Positions 61,467 through 64,000 of a DNA stretch of 64,000 bases are shown here, one piece after another (positions within the stretch are counted from its first letter, which is position 1; every line of letters starts with the position of its first letter). The position numbers and the translations under genes were made by a program. Under the pieces are notes generated by a model. That model saw only the letters and a program-made list of their open reading frames with translations, did not search any database and was not told where the DNA came from. The stretch spans positions 458,989-522,988 of the forward strand of contig CAJYPV010000018.1 in NCBI GenBank assembly GCA_913776825.1. The letters are read 5' to 3'. This DNA is from Burkholderiaceae bacterium (GTDB lineage: Bacteria; Pseudomonadota; Gammaproteobacteria; Burkholderiales; Burkholderiaceae_C).

Positions 61467-63068
61467 ATGTCTGAAGCCGAATCCAGCACGGCGCCGATGG
61501 GCGCCATGCCCATTCCGCGCGGCGCCGAGGCGGCCGCGCCCATGCTCGAATTGCGGGGCATCACCAAGCGTTTCCATGGCGTGACCGCGCTGGAGAACGT
61601 CCATCTGGTGGTGCATCCCGGCGAGATCCATGCGGTCTGCGGCGAAAACGGCGCGGGCAAGTCCACGCTGATGAAGGTCGTCAGCGGCGTGTATCCGCAT
61701 CCGTCGTATGACGGCGAGATCCGCTTCCAGGGTGAAGAGCGCCGCTTCGCGGGCATCACCGACAGCGAAGCGCTCGGCATCATCATCATTCACCAGGAGC
61801 TGGCGCTGGTGCCGCAGCTCTCGATCGCGGAAAACCTGTTCCTGGGTCATGAGCCGTCGCGGCTGGGCGTGATCGACCGCCTGGCGATGCATGACCGCGC
61901 CCGTGAGTTGCTGGCCCGTGTGGGGTTGCGTCAATCGCCGGACACGCGCATCGCCGATCTGGGCATCGGTCAGCAGCAGTTGGTGGAGATCGCCAAGGCA
62001 CTGGCCAAATCGGTGCGACTGCTGATTCTCGACGAGCCCACCGCCAGCCTGAACGAATCCGACAGCGATGCGCTGCTGGATCGACTGATGGAGCTGAAGG
62101 CGCAGGGCATCGCCTGCATCCTGATCTCCCACAAGCTGAAGGAAATCACCCGCGTCGCCGATCGGTTGACGGTGCTGCGGGATGGCCGCTCCATCACCAC
62201 GATGGATTGCCGCCATGAGCCGGTGAGCGAGAACCGCATCATTCAGGCGATGGTCGGCCGCGATCTGGCGGACCGCTTCCCGCGCCGCGTGCCGAAGATC
62301 GGCGAGCGGCTGTTCGAGCTGCGCGACTGGCATGTGCAGCATCCGGTGCAGAACCGCGAAGTGGTGAAGGGCGCCAACCTGACGGTGCGCAAAGGCGAGA
62401 TCGTCGGCATCGCCGGTCTGATGGGCGCGGGCCGGACCGAGCTGGCGATGAGCGTGTTCGGTCGCAGCTACGGCCGTCGCATCACCGGCACCGCGCTGAT
62501 GGATGGGCAGCCGATCGATGTCTCCACCGTGCCCAAGGCGGTGGATGCCGGGCTGGCCTATGTGACCGAGGACCGCAAGTCGCTGGGCCTGCTGCTCAAC
62601 GACTCGATCGCCTGGAACACCAGCCTGGCCAACCTGCCGGGCGTGTCCAACTTCGGCGTGCTGGATGAGGCCCGCGAGCACAACGTGGCGCAGGACTACC
62701 GCCGTCAACTGGCCACGCGCTGCGCCGATGTGAGCCAGGAGGTGATGCACCTGTCGGGCGGCAATCAGCAGAAGGTGGTGCTGGCCAAGTGGCTGTTCTC
62801 GCAACCCCGACTGCTGATCCTGGATGAGCCGACCCGCGGCATCGATGTGGGCGCGAAGTTCGAGATCTACGGCCTGATCGCCCAACTGGCGGAGACCGGC
62901 TGCGGGATCTTGATGATCTCGTCGGAGATGCCCGAGCTGCTCGGCATGTGCGACCGCATCTATGTGATGAATGAAGGGCGCTTGGTGGCGGAGCTGGACC
63001 GCGCCGAGGCCACCCAGGAACGAATCATGGGCGCCATCGTGGGCGCCGAGGAGACAAGCCATGCCTGA
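61467..63068 (+). CDS. gguA: Sugar ABC transporter ATP-binding protein GguA
   Basis: This is a 533-residue double-ATPase. The ATG at 61467 is chosen with TTTGGAGG upstream. The first cassette has GENGAGKST and LGIGQQQLVEIAKAL with LILDEPTASL. The second has a degenerate Walker A (GLMGAGRTE) and LSGGNQQKVVLAKWL, LILDEPTRGIDV. The N-terminal 30 residues are an Ala/Pro extension. It is 256 bases after chvE and overlaps gguB by 8 bases. Confidence 0.93.
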   Translation: MSEAESSTAPMGAMPIPRGAEAAAPMLELRGITKRFHGVTALENVHLVVHPGEIHAVCGENGAGKSTLMKVVSGVYPHPSYDGEIRFQGEERRFAGITDSEALGIIIIHQELALVPQLSIAENLFLGHEPSRLGVIDRLAMHDRARELLARVGLRQSPDTRIADLGIGQQQLVEIAKALAKSVRLLILDEPTASLNESDSDALLDRLMELKAQGIACILISHKLKEITRVADRLTVLRDGRSITTMDCRHEPVSENRIIQAMVGRDLADRFPRRVPKIGERLFELRDWHVQHPVQNREVVKGANLTVRKGEIVGIAGLMGAGRTELAMSVFGRSYGRRITGTALMDGQPIDVSTVPKAVDAGLAYVTEDRKSLGLLLNDSIAWNTSLANLPGVSNFGVLDEAREHNVAQDYRRQLATRCADVSQEVMHLSGGNQQKVVLAKWLFSQPRLLILDEPTRGIDVGAKFEIYGLIAQLAETGCGILMISSEMPELLGMCDRIYVMNEGRLVAELDRAEATQERIMGAIVGAEETSHA

Positions 63069-64000
63069 GACCCTGATGACTGCGCCGTCCCATGGCGCCA
63101 ACGGCAAGGCCACGCCGTCCGACAGCCGCTCGGTGCCTTCGCCGCAGCCGCCCGGCTCCGGCCACGGCGCGAATAGCGTCGTCCATTTCCTCAAGCGTCA
63201 TCTGCGTGATTACGGCATGTTGCTGACCCTGGTCGGCATCATGTTGCTGTTCCAGGTGCTCACCGACGGCACGCTGCTGCAGCCGTTGAACCTGACCAAC
63301 CTGGTGCTGCAGAACAGCTACATCGTCATCATGGCGCTGGGCATGCTGATGGTCATCGTGGCGGGCCATATCGACCTCTCGGTGGGTTCCGTCTGCGGTT
63401 TCATTGGCGCGCTCGCGGCGGTGCTGATGGTCAATTACAACTGGCCGGCCTTTCCAGCGGCCATGGTGTGCCTGCTGGCGGGTGCGGTGATTGGCGCGGC
63501 ACAGGGCTGGTTCGTGGCCTATCTGGGCATTCCGTCCTTCATCGTCACCCTGGCCGGCATGCTGGTCTTCAAAGGGCTGGCGCTGGCGGTCCTGCAGGGC
63601 CAGTCCCTGGGTCCGTTCCCGGACGCTTTCCAGGCGCTGAGCGCCGGCTTCCTGCCGGAACTGTTCAATCAGGAAGATCCGCGTCCGACGACTCTAGGCC
63701 TGGGGCTGCTGCTGTCGGTGTCCGCGGTGGTGGTGGCCTGGCGGCACCGCAGTGCCGGGCTGACCCACGGCATGGAAGTCGAGCCCGGCCCGATCTTCCT
63801 GCTGCGTCAGGCGGTCATTGTGGTGGGCGTGATGGCCATGAGCTGGCTGATGGCGTCCTACAAGGGACTGCCGACGGTCATGGTGGTCATGGTGGTGCTG
63901 ACGCTGGCCTACGACTTCATTGCCGGCCGCACGACACTGGGCCGCCGGGTCTATGCGGTGGGGGGCAATGAACAGGCTGCCCGTCTGTCGGGGGTCCGTA
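63061..64000 (+). CDS. gguB: Sugar ABC transporter permease GguB, 3' end cut by window
   Basis: The ATG at 63061 overlaps the gguA stop, and the frame stays open to the last base (313 residues visible). A Pro/Ser/Gly-rich N-terminus of about 40 residues precedes the first membrane helix (about 55-70). The family motif MALGMLMVIVAGHIDLSVGS lies at about 98-117. YAVGGNEQAARLSGVR at the cut end is the usual C-terminal-half motif, so about 90 residues are missing. It forms the membrane channel of the ChvE-GguAB importer. Confidence 0.92.
   Translation, partial: MPETLMTAPSHGANGKATPSDSRSVPSPQPPGSGHGANSVVHFLKRHLRDYGMLLTLVGIMLLFQVLTDGTLLQPLNLTNLVLQNSYIVIMALGMLMVIVAGHIDLSVGSVCGFIGALAAVLMVNYNWPAFPAAMVCLLAGAVIGAAQGWFVAYLGIPSFIVTLAGMLVFKGLALAVLQGQSLGPFPDAFQALSAGFLPELFNQEDPRPTTLGLGLLLSVSAVVVAWRHRSAGLTHGMEVEPGPIFLLRQAVIVVGVMAMSWLMASYKGLPTVMVVMVVLTLAYDFIAGRTTLGRRVYAVGGNEQAARLSGVR

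Noticed and set aside
1..64000. Possible CRISPR arrays, tRNA genes, rRNA and insertion sequences
   Set aside because: No regularly spaced repeats, cloverleaf-like sequences, rRNA motifs or transposase-like proteins were seen by eye.

Overview
The window is 64 kb of high-GC DNA. Gene content points to a plant- or soil-associated betaproteobacterium of the Burkholderiales, probably near Roseateles/Mitsuaria. The evidence is a TssJKLM/TagF/TagH/PppA type VI secretion system (T6SS) block, non-phosphorylative pentose oxidation genes, ChvE-GguAB and YtfQRT-YjfF sugar ABC transporters, a PEP-CTERM protein and GH9/GH31/GH39 glycosidases. The genus is inferred from gene content only. I see no rRNA, tRNA, CRISPR array or insertion sequence.

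Layout. 1-4.5 kb: a cut HAMP-domain membrane protein, a polysaccharide deacetylase lipoprotein, a TPR lipoprotein, a small membrane-anchored coiled-coil protein and a LysM/TPR lipoprotein. 4.7-19 kb: the T6SS accessory and membrane-complex genes (tagH and pppA on +; tssJ-tssK-tssL-tssM-tagF on -). Between the two halves lie a SnoaL-like protein, a 713-aa effector-like protein with a possible His-Me nuclease core, and an exported thermonuclease. The T6SS tube, sheath, baseplate and ClpV genes are not in the window. 19-26.4 kb: divergent sugar-oxidation operons (SDR dehydrogenase, lactonase and mutarotase on -; keto-deoxy-pentonate dehydratase, ketoglutarate semialdehyde dehydrogenase, GntR and LysR regulators on +). 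26.5-32.2 kb: an accessory block with a 939-aa flavoprotein-like protein, an unrecognised 465-aa protein and an HExxH metallopeptidase-like protein. 32.6-38.7 kb: a DUF4331 protein, a small lipoprotein, a TPR protein, a HupE/UreJ membrane protein, an ECF sigma factor and its anti-sigma factor. 38.8-43.5 kb: ytfQ-ytfR-ytfT-yjfF-type transporter on -. 44-50 kb: a PEP-CTERM protein, then a tight operon of amidohydrolase, S41-peptidase-like and uracil-DNA-glycosylase-like proteins, followed by a zinc-ribbon protein. 50-64 kb: an arabonate-type dehydratase (-), divergent from a hemicellulose operon (GH31 alpha-xylosidase, GH9, MFS transporter, GH39), then chvE-gguA-gguB, with gguB cut by the window end.

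How the genes work together. The glycosidases would release xylose and related sugars from plant-wall oligosaccharides, and the two ABC importers would bring sugars in. Dehydrogenase, lactonase, dehydratase (the last 28 kb away), keto-deoxy-pentonate dehydratase and semialdehyde dehydrogenase then make a complete route from aldopentose to 2-oxoglutarate. A GAATCGATATCG-type motif lies upstream of three separate sugar loci (ytfQ, the dehydratase/alpha-xylosidase divergence, and chvE) and may tie them into one regulon.

The least explained material is the effector-like set. Two otherwise unrelated large proteins share an 18-residue N-terminal motif (13 of 18 identical). One of them and the distant metallopeptidase gene share a 17-bp palindrome (16 of 17 identical) in the same orientation upstream of their starts. 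Together these suggest a dispersed, co-regulated set of exported or injected proteins.
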